Part shown: positions 1 to 5,917 of the stretch, in pieces
Layout: every line of letters begins with the position of its first letter
Numbering within the stretch: position 1 is the stretch's first letter
NCBI GenBank assembly: GCA_036403035.1
Contig: DASWRT010000271.1
Span: 1 to 8,542, forward strand
Source: DASWRT01 sp036403035
GTDB taxonomy: Bacteria; Pseudomonadota; Alphaproteobacteria; ATCC43930; CGMCC-115725
Length of the DNA stretch: 8,542 bases
Reading direction: 5' to 3'
Position numbers and translations under genes: made by a program
Notes under the pieces: generated by a model
What the model was told of the DNA's origin: nothing
The model's database searches: none
Seen by the model: only the letters and a program-made list of their open reading frames with translations

Positions 1-20
1 GCGGAATAGGAGAGGAATAT

Positions 21-147
21 CCCCTCTCCCCTTGTGGGAGAGGGAGGGGCCCGCGCATAAGCGCGGGAGGGTGAGGGGGACGGCGCTACGCGCCGACGTT
101 TAGGGTTTTACCCCTCACCCCGGCCCTCTCCCACGAGGGGAGAGGGG
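21..147. repeat. Palindromic GC-rich intergenic repeat (REP-like inverted pair)
   Basis: Two copies of a 24-base module face each other at 21-44 and 124-147; the second is the reverse complement of the first with one mismatch (23 of 24). A second perfect 10-base arm pair lies inside (69-78 with 111-120). Each outer module is itself a hairpin with a 9-base stem and 5-base loop (22-30/36-44 and 124-132/138-146). Two more hairpins sit between them: 50-56/61-67 with a 4-base loop, and 81-86/90-95 with a 3-base loop. The element can therefore fold either as one long stem or as a row of small hairpins. It is intergenic, just upstream of the 194 gene, and no run of T follows, so it is not a standard intrinsic terminator. 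Similar CCCTCTCCC/GGGAGAGGG repeats are, from memory, scattered through many GC-rich proteobacterial genomes. A mobile-repeat origin is inference. Confidence 0.75.
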
Positions 148-176
148 GAGTAGTGGCAGAGACGACAGAGTATCCT

Positions 177-182
177 GAGGAG
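177..182 (+). promoter_or_regulatory. Ribosome binding site for the 194 gene
   Basis: GAGGAG lies 11 bases before the ATG at 194, slightly far but the best purine-rich match. It supports this start over internal ones. No convincing promoter can be picked out between the palindromic repeat and this site, so the promoter may lie within or upstream of the repeat. Confidence 0.5.
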
Positions 183-193
183 TTGCCGAGAGC

Positions 194-994
194 ATGACCG
201 CCGCCGCCCCCGTTCCCGCCGTCGCGCCCGACCGCGTCGCCCGCGCCGCAGCACTCCTCATCGAGGCGCGGCGGACCGGGCAGCCGCTCGCGGCGCTCCC
301 CGACGAGGCGCGGCCGCGCAACGCGGGCGAAGCCTACGCGGTGCAGGACGCGATCGTCGCCGGGCTCGGGAAGCCGGTCGGCGGCTGGAAGGTCGGGGCG
401 CCGACGCCGCTCGCCGAGCCGGCCTATGCGCCGATCCTCGACGAGGCGATCTACGCCTCGCCGGCCGCCGTGCCCGCCACGCAACACCGCGTCTTCGGCA
501 TCGAGGCCGAGATCGCCTTCCGGATGGCGCGCGACCTGCCGCCGCGCGACGACGGCGACAGACCGTACACCCAGGCCGAGATCGTGCGCGCGGTCGAGGC
601 GATCTATCCCGCGATCGAGATCGTCGAATCGCGGTTCTCGACCTATCCGCGCGGCGACAAGCTGTCGCTGCTCGCCGACCATCAGAGCAACGGCGCCTTC
701 GTCTACGGGCCGCCGGTGCGGACGTGGGGCCATCTCGACCTCGTGCGCCCGCCGGCCCTGGTCTCGATCGACGACCGCATCGAGGGCAAGATGACGAACG
801 GCAATGCCGGCGGCGACCCGCTGCGGCTGGTGACGGCGCTCGCCAACCATCTCGCGGCGCGCACCGGCGGGCTGAAGGAGGGTGATTTCGTGACGACCGG
901 ATCGGTGACGCCGCTGGTCAACGCGCGGCCGGGCGCGGTCGTCACGGTCGAGTTCCGCGGCATGAACAAGATCCGCGTGACCTTTACGAAATGA
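194..994 (+). CDS. 2-keto-4-pentenoate hydratase / fumarylacetoacetate hydrolase family protein
   Basis: A 266-residue cytoplasmic protein matching the MhpD-type hydratase/decarboxylase branch of the FAH superfamily in length and motifs. GGWKVG at 63-68 carries the conserved Lys (K66). GIEAEIAF at 102-109 supplies the E-x-E metal ligands (E104, E106). AIEIVESRF at 140-148 is the likely source of the third acidic ligand. GNAGGDP at 203-209 and TTGS at 234-237 match the C-terminal active-site loops. Characterised members use Mg2+ to hydrate 2-hydroxypentadienoate-type dienols or to decarboxylate oxalocrotonate in meta-cleavage of aromatics, but family members without that context are common. 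No ring-cleavage dioxygenase or aldolase is visible here, so the substrate is unknown. The stop codon overlaps the next start (ATGA), indicating translational coupling with the acyl-CoA dehydrogenase. Family is sure; exact reaction is not. Confidence 0.88.
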   Translation: MTAAAPVPAVAPDRVARAAALLIEARRTGQPLAALPDEARPRNAGEAYAVQDAIVAGLGKPVGGWKVGAPTPLAEPAYAPILDEAIYASPAAVPATQHRVFGIEAEIAFRMARDLPPRDDGDRPYTQAEIVRAVEAIYPAIEIVESRFSTYPRGDKLSLLADHQSNGAFVYGPPVRTWGHLDLVRPPALVSIDDRIEGKMTNGNAGGDPLRLVTALANHLAARTGGLKEGDFVTTGSVTPLVNARPGAVVTVEFRGMNKIRVTFTK

Positions 995-2199
995 CCGGCA
1001 CCGACACCAGCGGCAGCAGCGGCGGCGGCGCTCTCCCCTTCGACGAGTCCGACGAGATCCGGGCGATCCGCGAGGGCGTGCAGGCGCTCTGCGCCCGCTT
1101 CCCCGGCGCCTACTGGCGCGACCTCGACCGCGAGCGCGCCTACCCGACCGAGTTCGTCAAGGCGCTGACCGAGGCGGGCTATCTCGCCTGCCTGATCCCG
1201 GTGGAATACGGCGGCAGCGGGCTTGGGCTCACCGCGGCGGCGGCGATCCTGGAGGAGATCCAGAAGTCCGGCGGCAACGGCGCCGCCTGCCACGCCCAGA
1301 TCTACACGATGGGCACCGTGCTGCGGCACGGCAGCGCAGGGCAGAAGGCGCGCTACCTGCCGAAGGTCGCGACCGGCGAACTGCGGCTCCAGGCGTTCGG
1401 CGTCACCGAGCCGACCGCCGGGACCGACACCACGGCGATCCGCACATCAGCCGTGCGGCAGGGCGACAAGTACGTCGTCAACGGCCAGAAGGTCTGGACC
1501 AGCCGCGCCGAGCATTCCGACCTCATGCTGCTGCTGGCGCGGACGACGCCGCGGGCCGAGGTCAAGAAGAAGACCGAGGGGCTGTCGGTCTTCCTCGTCG
1601 ACATGCGGGCGGCGGTCGCCTCCGGGCGGCTGCGCATCCGGCCGATCCGCGCGATGATCAACCACGCGACCACCGAGGTCTTCTTCGACGATCTGGAGAT
1701 CCCGGCCGAGAACCTGATCGGCGAGGAGGGGAGGGGCTTCCGCTATATCCTCGACGGGATGAACGCGGAGCGTATCCTGATCGCCGCTGAGTGCATCGGC
1801 GACGCGCGCTGGTTCATCGCGAAGGCGTCGGACTATGCCAGGGAGCGCGTCGTCTTCGGCCGTCCGATCGGGCAGAATCAGGGCATCCAGTTCCCGATCG
1901 CCCGCGCCTACGCCCAGACCGAGGCCGCCGACCTGATGGTCCGCCGCGCGGCGGCGCTCTACGAGGCCGGACGGCCCTGCGGCAAGGAAGCGAACATGGC
2001 GAAGCTGCTCGCTTCCGAGGCGTCGTGGGCGGCGGCCGACATGTGCCTCCAGACGCATGGCGGCTTCGGCTTCGCCGAGGAGTACGATGTCGAGCGCAAG
2101 TTCCGCGAGACCCGCCTCTACCAGGTGGCGCCGATCTCGACCAACCTGATCCTCGCCTTCCTCGCCGAGCACGTGCTCGGCCTGCCGCGTTCATATTAA
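991..2199 (+). CDS. Acyl-CoA dehydrogenase family flavoprotein
   Basis: A 402-residue protein, the usual length for a soluble FAD-dependent acyl-CoA dehydrogenase that introduces an alpha-beta double bond into an acyl-CoA and passes electrons to ETF. The helical N-terminal domain (about 20-130) is followed by the FAD/substrate beta-domain with the family signature FGVTEPTAGTDTT (136-148) and KVWTSRAEHSDL (167-178), then the C-terminal helical domain with RVVFGRPIGQNQ (286-297) and QTHGGFGFAEE (354-364). The canonical C-terminal catalytic Glu (E376 in medium-chain dehydrogenase, motif YEG) is absent: the aligned stretch reads YQVAPIST (377-384), putting Pro381 there. A Glu-Arg pair at 260-261 (MNAERI) sits where isovaleryl-CoA dehydrogenase keeps its base, so E260 may replace it. 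The first 15 residues are Gly/Ser-rich. The start is fixed by the 4-base ATGA overlap with the upstream gene. Substrate not assignable. Confidence 0.92.
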   Translation: MTGTDTSGSSGGGALPFDESDEIRAIREGVQALCARFPGAYWRDLDRERAYPTEFVKALTEAGYLACLIPVEYGGSGLGLTAAAAILEEIQKSGGNGAACHAQIYTMGTVLRHGSAGQKARYLPKVATGELRLQAFGVTEPTAGTDTTAIRTSAVRQGDKYVVNGQKVWTSRAEHSDLMLLLARTTPRAEVKKKTEGLSVFLVDMRAAVASGRLRIRPIRAMINHATTEVFFDDLEIPAENLIGEEGRGFRYILDGMNAERILIAAECIGDARWFIAKASDYARERVVFGRPIGQNQGIQFPIARAYAQTEAADLMVRRAAALYEAGRPCGKEANMAKLLASEASWAAADMCLQTHGGFGFAEEYDVERKFRETRLYQVAPISTNLILAFLAEHVLGLPRSY

Positions 2200-2202
2200 G
2201 GA
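2198..2202 (+). promoter_or_regulatory. Ribosome binding site for the 2212 gene
   Basis: AAGGA overlaps the TAA stop of the acyl-CoA dehydrogenase gene and lies 9 bases before the ATG at 2212. It fixes that start and indicates coupled translation inside the operon. Confidence 0.6.
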
Positions 2203-2211
2203 CAAGCCGGA

Positions 2212-2985
2212 ATGAGCGACATCGAGGTCGAGATCGTCGACCGGATCGCGACCGTGACGCTGAACCGGCCGCAGCGCCGCAACGCGATGCATCTCGCGAT
2301 GTGGCGCGAGCTGGTGTCGCTCTATCGCGGCTTCGCGGCGGACGACGGCGTGCGCGCCGTGATCCTGACCGGCGCCGGCGAGCATTTCTGCGCCGGGGCC
2401 GACATCGGCGAGTTCGAGACGGTGCGCGCCAACGCGGCGCAGGCGATCGAGTACGACAGCCTCGTCGACGAGTGCTGCGACGCGATCGGCGACGTGCCGA
2501 AGCCGACGATCGCCGCGATCCGCGGCTTCTGCATCGGCGGCGGCAGCGGGCTCGCCGTGGCGCATGATTTCCGCATCGCGCACCCCGATGCCGTCTTCGC
2601 GATCACCGCCGCGCGGCTCAGCATCGTCTACGCCGTCCGCGAGACGCAGGCGCTGCTGGCGCTGGTCGGGCTCGCCAACGCGAAGCGCATCCTCTTCACG
2701 GCCGGGCGGTTCGGCGCAGAGGAGGCGACGCAGATCGGCTTCGTCGACCGCGTCGACATGGACCCGGTCGCGGCGGCCCGCGCCTTCGCGCTGACCATCG
2801 CCGAGAACGCGCCGCTGTCGATCGCCGGCTCCAAGGCGATCCTCAACGGCATCGCCCGCGGCACCGGAGCGCTCCGCGACGAGATCGTCCGCGAGGTGAT
2901 CGAGCGCGCCGCCGGTAGCGAGGATTTCCAAGAAGGCCGCCGCGCCTTCCAGGAGAAGCGCCCGCCAGTCTTTCGTGGGAAATAG
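2212..2985 (+). CDS. Enoyl-CoA hydratase/isomerase (crotonase) family protein
   Basis: A 257-residue crotonase-fold protein of full family length, expected to be cytosolic and to act on a CoA thioester. NRPQRRNAM (18-26) is the typical N-terminal motif. HFCAGADI (58-65) and GFCIGGGSGLA (105-115) supply the oxyanion-hole backbone (around A61 and G110). The TAGRFGAEEATQIGFVDRV segment (163-181) is the usual trimerisation region. In hydratases two glutamates activate water (E144 and E164 in the rat enzyme). Here the first aligns with Gly113 and the second falls in ITAARLSIVY (131-140), where only Ala is available. A simple syn-hydratase is therefore not assured; isomerase, hydrolase or other crotonase chemistry is possible. 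It starts 12 bases after the acyl-CoA dehydrogenase stop, suggesting it handles the product of that enzyme. Fold assignment is sure, reaction is not. Confidence 0.9.
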   Translation: MSDIEVEIVDRIATVTLNRPQRRNAMHLAMWRELVSLYRGFAADDGVRAVILTGAGEHFCAGADIGEFETVRANAAQAIEYDSLVDECCDAIGDVPKPTIAAIRGFCIGGGSGLAVAHDFRIAHPDAVFAITAARLSIVYAVRETQALLALVGLANAKRILFTAGRFGAEEATQIGFVDRVDMDPVAAARAFALTIAENAPLSIAGSKAILNGIARGTGALRDEIVREVIERAAGSEDFQEGRRAFQEKRPPVFRGK

Positions 2986-2991
2986 GGCTTC

Positions 2992-2999
2992 AAGGGGAG
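2992..2999 (+). promoter_or_regulatory. Ribosome binding site for the amidase gene
   Basis: AAGGGGAG lies 11 bases before the ATG at 3011 and favours that start over an in-frame GTG at 2975, which would overlap the preceding gene and add 12 unconserved-looking residues. Confidence 0.5.
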
Positions 3000-3010
3000 C
3001 TGAGCCGTCC

Positions 3011-4372
3011 ATGACCCTGCCGACCATCGAAACCCTTCGCGCCGACCTCGACGCCGGCCGCAGCAGCGCCCGCGACCTCGTCGAGCAGGCCCTCGCCAAC
3101 ATTGCCGACCCGGCGCGCGAAGGAGCCCGCACCTTCCTGCGCGTCTACGCCGAGCAGGCGCGCGCCGTCGCCGACGCGCAGGACCGGATGCGCAAGGCCG
3201 GCGTGCCGCTCGGGCCTCTCGCCGGCATCCCGGTCTCGGTCAAGGACCTGTTCGACGTTTCCGGCGAGGTGACGACGGCCGGCTCCCGTGCGCTCGCTGA
3301 CGCGCCGCCCGCCGTGCGCGACTGCCCCGTGGTCGCCCGCCTCCGCGCCGCCGGAGCGGTGCTGATCGGGCGCACCAACATGACCGAGTTCGCTTTTTCC
3401 GGCCTTGGCATCAACCCGCATTACGGCACGCCGGGCAACCCGGCCGACCGCAGCCGCATCCCCGGCGGCTCGTCCTCGGGCGCGGCGGTCTCGGTCGCCG
3501 ACGGGCAGGCGGCGGCCGGCATCGGCTCGGACACCGGCGGGTCGGTGCGCATCCCCTCGGCGCTCTGCGGCCTCACCGGCTTCAAGCCGACGCAGCGCCG
3601 GGTGCCGTGCGACGGCGCGGTGCCGCTCTCGACGACGCTCGATTCGATCGGTCCGCTGGCGCGCAGCGTCGCCGACTGCGCTCTCGTCGACGCGGTGATG
3701 GCGGGTGAGGAACCGGCGGCGCCGTTGCCTGTGCTGCCGGTCGCCGGGCTGCGCCTCGGCGTGCCGCAGACCCTTGTGCTCGACGGGGTCGACCACACGG
3801 TCGGCAGCGCCTTCGAGCGCGCCTGCGCGGTGCTGTCCGCGGCCGGCGCGCGGGTCTCCGCGGTGCCGTTCCGCGAACTGGCCGAACTGCCGAAGATCAA
3901 CGCGAAGGGCGGCTTCGCGACGCCGGAGGCTTATGCGTGGCATGAGCCGCTGATGGCGCAGCGCGGCGCGGAGTACGACCCGCGCGTCCGCTCGCGGATC
4001 GAGCGCGGCCGCGACGTACAGGCCGCCGACTACATCAACCTGATCGAGGCGCGGGCCCGTTTCATCGCGAGGAGCCGCACCGTCACGGCCGAGTTCGATG
4101 CGCTCGTGATGCCGACCGTGCCGGTCGCCGCGCCGACGATCGCCGAATGCAGCGCGGACGACGCGGCCTACACGCGGCTCAACCTGCTGATCCTGCGCAA
4201 CCCATCTGTCGTCAACTTCCTCGACGGCTGCGCCCTGACCTTGCCGATCCACCGGCCGGGCGAACTGCCCGTGGGGCTGATGCTGGTAGGCGAGACCGGC
4301 GCCGACCATCGGCTGCTCGCGATCGGCCGCGCGGTCGAGGCGGCCCTCCGCAGTGGCGCCGCCGCGGAATAG
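3011..4372 (+). CDS. Amidase-signature family hydrolase
   Basis: A 453-residue cytoplasmic hydrolase of the amidase-signature family, which cleaves carboxamide bonds with a Ser-cisSer-Lys triad. All parts are visible: Lys78 in PVSVKDLFDV (75-84), the cis-Ser in PGGSSSGAA (151-159, probably S154) and the nucleophile Ser178 in GSDTGGSVRIP (172-182). The spacing is nearly that of GatA, the glutaminyl-tRNA amidotransferase A subunit. However, no gatB or gatC is adjacent and the gene sits at the end of a catabolic gene set, so an independent amidase releasing ammonia or an amine from a small amide is more likely; this is inference. The C-terminal half (about 245-450) is the variable substrate-binding part, with FDALVMPTVPVAAP (362-375) and PVGLMLVG (420-427) typical of the family. 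It starts 25 bases after the crotonase gene and is probably cotranscribed with it. Substrate unknown. Confidence 0.9.
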   Translation: MTLPTIETLRADLDAGRSSARDLVEQALANIADPAREGARTFLRVYAEQARAVADAQDRMRKAGVPLGPLAGIPVSVKDLFDVSGEVTTAGSRALADAPPAVRDCPVVARLRAAGAVLIGRTNMTEFAFSGLGINPHYGTPGNPADRSRIPGGSSSGAAVSVADGQAAAGIGSDTGGSVRIPSALCGLTGFKPTQRRVPCDGAVPLSTTLDSIGPLARSVADCALVDAVMAGEEPAAPLPVLPVAGLRLGVPQTLVLDGVDHTVGSAFERACAVLSAAGARVSAVPFRELAELPKINAKGGFATPEAYAWHEPLMAQRGAEYDPRVRSRIERGRDVQAADYINLIEARARFIARSRTVTAEFDALVMPTVPVAAPTIAECSADDAAYTRLNLLILRNPSVVNFLDGCALTLPIHRPGELPVGLMLVGETGADHRLLAIGRAVEAALRSGAAAE

Positions 4373-4418
4373 GAGAGCGCGGCGCGCGTTCATGCCTCAT
4401 CGGACGGACGAGGTGAGG

Positions 4419-5093
4419 ATGGCGGTGCGCGATCGCGGCGGCAGCGACGGACCGGTTCTGACGGCAATGGCGACGGCGGTGCTCCGCCGGGTCGTCGCGG
4501 CTTCTCTCCTGTGCATGCTCGCCGCGTGCGCGACCGGACCGCAGATGCCGCTCCTCTCGCCGCTCGCTGTCGCGAAGCGCTACGGCTACACCGAGGCGAC
4601 GTTCGGCCCTGCCAAGGCTCAGGTCACCTATGTCGGGCCGGTCCGGCAATCCTCGCCCAATGCCGTCGAGCGCGATCCAGACGTCAATGCGTCGCGTACG
4701 CAGGCTTACGATCTCGCCGTCTGGCGCGCCGCGCAGATCGCCGTCGAGCGCGGGTTCGCCGGCTTCCATGTCGACAGCAGCCGCGCCGATATCGACACGA
4801 CGTTCGACGATCCCTTCTATGACCCGTTCTACGGGCCGTACGGACCGTATCTGGGCCCGCCGTTCCAGCGCCGCTTGTGGGGCTATCCCGGCTATTATCC
4901 CGACAGTCCTTATGCGTACATCCAGGCGCGGGTCACCATCGACGTGACCCTCCTGCAGGCGCTCGGACCCGGCGATTACGTCGCCCAGGACACGATCGCG
5001 CAGCTCCGCCGGACCTACCCGACCGCTGAGGGGGCCGCCGCGAACGTCGCCGTACCGGCGCCTGCCGCGCCAGCGCCGCCGCCGTCCGGCTGA
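4419..5093 (+). CDS. Aromatic-rich putative lipoprotein (possibly CC0125/CC1285-like)
   Basis: A 224-residue exported protein. A short Arg-containing segment, a hydrophobic stretch and the lipobox LAAC (34-37) predict cleavage by signal peptidase II and lipidation at Cys37. The mature part has a conserved-looking helix, RTQAYDLAVWRAAQIAVERGF (from about 93), resembling small alphaproteobacterial lipoproteins of the CC0125/CC1285 type, whose function is unknown. An unusual segment rich in Phe, Tyr, Pro and Asp follows (129-168), then a beta-like VTIDVTLL stretch (172-179) and an Ala/Pro tail from about 204. ATG 4419 is chosen because a GAGG sequence lies 5 bases upstream. ATG 4467 would give a more typical 19-residue signal peptide, and ATG 4392 a longer one. 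It begins 46 bases after the amidase and could be read from the same transcript, but nothing links its role to catabolism. Confidence 0.75.
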   Translation: MAVRDRGGSDGPVLTAMATAVLRRVVAASLLCMLAACATGPQMPLLSPLAVAKRYGYTEATFGPAKAQVTYVGPVRQSSPNAVERDPDVNASRTQAYDLAVWRAAQIAVERGFAGFHVDSSRADIDTTFDDPFYDPFYGPYGPYLGPPFQRRLWGYPGYYPDSPYAYIQARVTIDVTLLQALGPGDYVAQDTIAQLRRTYPTAEGAAANVAVPAPAAPAPPPSG

Positions 5094-5107
5094 CGCTTCG
5101 TCGGCAT

Positions 5108-5326
5108 CTACCGCGGCGTCGCCGTCTGCGGCGTCACGACCTTATCCATGTCGTCCGACACGTCGACCGAGAGCGGTTCCTGCTGCGGCTGCTCCGGCGC
5201 CCGCTTGCCGGTGCGCGGATCGAAGCCCGGATGGTTGCGGCCCGCGACCTGCGGATCGGGCGACGGGAACGTCGCCGGGTCCAGTTCGGGTGCGGGCGGA
5301 ACGGGACGTTTCTCGATACTGCTCAT
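5108..5326 (-). CDS. Small proline-rich hypothetical protein
   Basis: A 72-residue protein not recognised as any named family. It is highly charged and proline-rich, with no hydrophobic segment, no Cys and no signal peptide, so it is probably cytosolic and intrinsically disordered. PDPQVAGRNHPGFDPRTGKRAP (from about 23) is the most family-like stretch, and the C-terminus is acidic then Thr/Pro-rich. The coding call rests on a complete ATG-to-TAG frame, sensible composition and position downstream of the DUF2794 gene on the same strand (90-base gap), which suggests one transcript. No Shine-Dalgarno sequence precedes the ATG. A 17-pair imperfect hairpin ends 10 bases upstream of the start instead, which may affect initiation. 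It converges on the lipoprotein gene with only 14 bases between stops. A frame arising by chance is possible at this length. Confidence 0.55.
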   Translation of the reverse strand: MSSIEKRPVPPAPELDPATFPSPDPQVAGRNHPGFDPRTGKRAPEQPQQEPLSVDVSDDMDKVVTPQTATPR

Positions 5327-5336
5327 CGCGGTGGCT

Positions 5337-5380
5337 CGGCTCTGCTGTTGCAGCGGTCTCGTTCCGCCAACGCAGAGCCG
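5337..5380 (-). other. Imperfect hairpin between the two minus-strand genes
   Basis: Three stacked stems are visible: 5337-5345 with 5372-5380 (9 pairs), 5347-5350 with 5368-5371 (4 pairs) and 5353-5356 with 5364-5367 (4 pairs). Only one- and two-base bulges on one side interrupt them, and the loop has 7 bases. On the minus strand it ends 10 bases before the ATG at 5326. No T-run follows on that strand, so it does not look like an intrinsic terminator. A role in processing, mRNA stability or control of the small downstream gene is inference. Confidence 0.55.
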
Positions 5381-5416
5381 CCGCCGATGGTTTCTTTCAC
5401 CGCCGGGCCGTGGCGG

Positions 5417-5776
5417 TCAGCGGCTGGAGACCACTGCGAGCTTCTTCTGGAAATAATGGAGCACGTCGCCGAGCGAGCGGGAGGCGTGCAGCTTCTGCCG
5501 TCCGCTGAACGCCACGTACTCGTCGCCGTGCCGGCCCCCCGCGTATTTCGCGATGGCGTAGAGCGGCGTCTCGTGCGTATGCCTGAAGACCGAGAAGACG
5601 GCGATCCCGTCGCGATGGTCGATCGCGTAGTCACGCCATTCGCCGCGGGCGACCTGGCGGCTGTAGAGGCCGAGCAACTGGTCGAGTTCGGCGCGGTTGA
5701 AGTAGGTTGTCTTGGATCTGCGGCGGTAATCGCCGAGGTGGAGGAGCGGAGTGGCGGGCTGCAACGTCGGCGTCAT
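5417..5776 (-). CDS. DUF2794 family protein
   Basis: A 119-residue protein recognised as DUF2794 (uncharacterised, best known from Alphaproteobacteria) by the core KTTYFNRAELDQLLGLYSR (22-40), GEWRDYAID (45-53), AVFSVFRH (59-66) and PLYAIAK (71-77). The final helix, LGDVLHYFQKKL (102-113), is also typical. The length is normal for the family. No membrane segment, signal peptide or metal motif is visible; it is probably a small cytosolic alpha/beta protein, and its function is unknown. AAGGA lies very close to the ATG at 5776 (about 1-2 bases), so initiation may be inefficient, but no better start exists. It is divergent from the TPR-bamB-der block, sharing a 141-base intergenic region, and probably heads a two-gene minus-strand transcript with the small protein downstream. 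Confidence 0.85.
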   Translation of the reverse strand: MTPTLQPATPLLHLGDYRRRSKTTYFNRAELDQLLGLYSRQVARGEWRDYAIDHRDGIAVFSVFRHTHETPLYAIAKYAGGRHGDEYVAFSGRQKLHASRSLGDVLHYFQKKLAVVSSR

Positions 5777-5861
5777 GTCCTTTCCGCGCGTGGTGCGCCG
5801 GTTCGGGAATCAGTCTTTCCCATTTGCCCGATGACGTAAAGCCCGTTTGCAGGCGGCGGGT

Positions 5862-5890
5862 TTGCGTCGCGGCGACCGACCCGTTATGGT
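5862..5890 (+). promoter_or_regulatory. Candidate sigma70-type promoter for the TPR-bamB-der block
   Basis: TTGCGT (5862-5867) and TATGGT (5885-5890) are separated by exactly 17 bases. They match the -35 and -10 consensus hexamers at 3 and 4 of 6 positions. Transcription would begin near 5897, giving a leader of about 20 bases that contains the ribosome binding site. In DNA this GC-rich the match is suggestive only. Confidence 0.4.
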
Positions 5891-5905
5891 GACGCGCCAG
5901 TCAGC

Positions 5906-5910
5906 AGGAG
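5906..5910 (+). promoter_or_regulatory. Ribosome binding site deciding a TTG start
   Basis: AGGAG ends 7 bases before TTG 5918, ideal spacing. It is the main evidence that translation starts at a TTG codon. Confidence 0.65.
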
Positions 5911-5917
5911 CCTGGGT

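Larger units (their letters stand above)
5777..5917. promoter_or_regulatory. Divergent intergenic region
   Basis: This 141-base gap separates the divergently read DUF2794 and TPR genes, so it should hold promoters for both. The plus-direction candidate is listed separately. Also visible are a 5-base inverted repeat GGGAA/TTCCC (5805-5809 and 5817-5821) and GTTTGC repeated at 5845-5850 and 5860-5865. No convincing minus-strand -35/-10 pair was found. Confidence 0.4.

Noticed and set aside
21..147. Palindromic repeat considered as a CRISPR array or an intrinsic terminator
   Set aside because: There are no regularly spaced direct repeats with unique spacers, and no T-run follows any stem.
86..850. 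254-codon minus-strand frame opposite the FAH-type gene
   Set aside because: It is composed mainly of Arg, Gly, Asp and Val from the complementary strand and runs into the palindromic repeat; no domain is recognised.
2975..3010. GTG start for the amidase at 2975
   Set aside because: It overlaps the crotonase gene by 11 bases and lacks a good ribosome binding site. ATG 3011 has AAGGGGAG upstream and starts at the normal family N-terminus.
3011..4372. Amidase considered as GatA of the tRNA amidotransferase
   Set aside because: Catalytic spacing is similar, but gatB and gatC are absent beside it and the operon context is catabolic; GatA cannot be excluded by sequence alone.
2990..4393. 467-codon open frame on the minus strand opposite the amidase gene
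   Set aside because: It is a shadow of the high-GC plus-strand gene. The translation is Arg/Asp/Ala/His-rich with no recognisable motif, while the plus strand has a complete amidase triad.
5094..5107. Bidirectional terminator between convergent genes
   Set aside because: Only 14 bases separate the two stops, and I see no hairpin with T-run on either strand there or just beyond.
5231..5839. 202-codon plus-strand frame across the two small minus-strand genes
   Set aside because: DUF2794 motifs on the minus strand identify the real gene. The plus-strand translation has no recognisable motif and would need to overlap two genes and the divergent promoter region.
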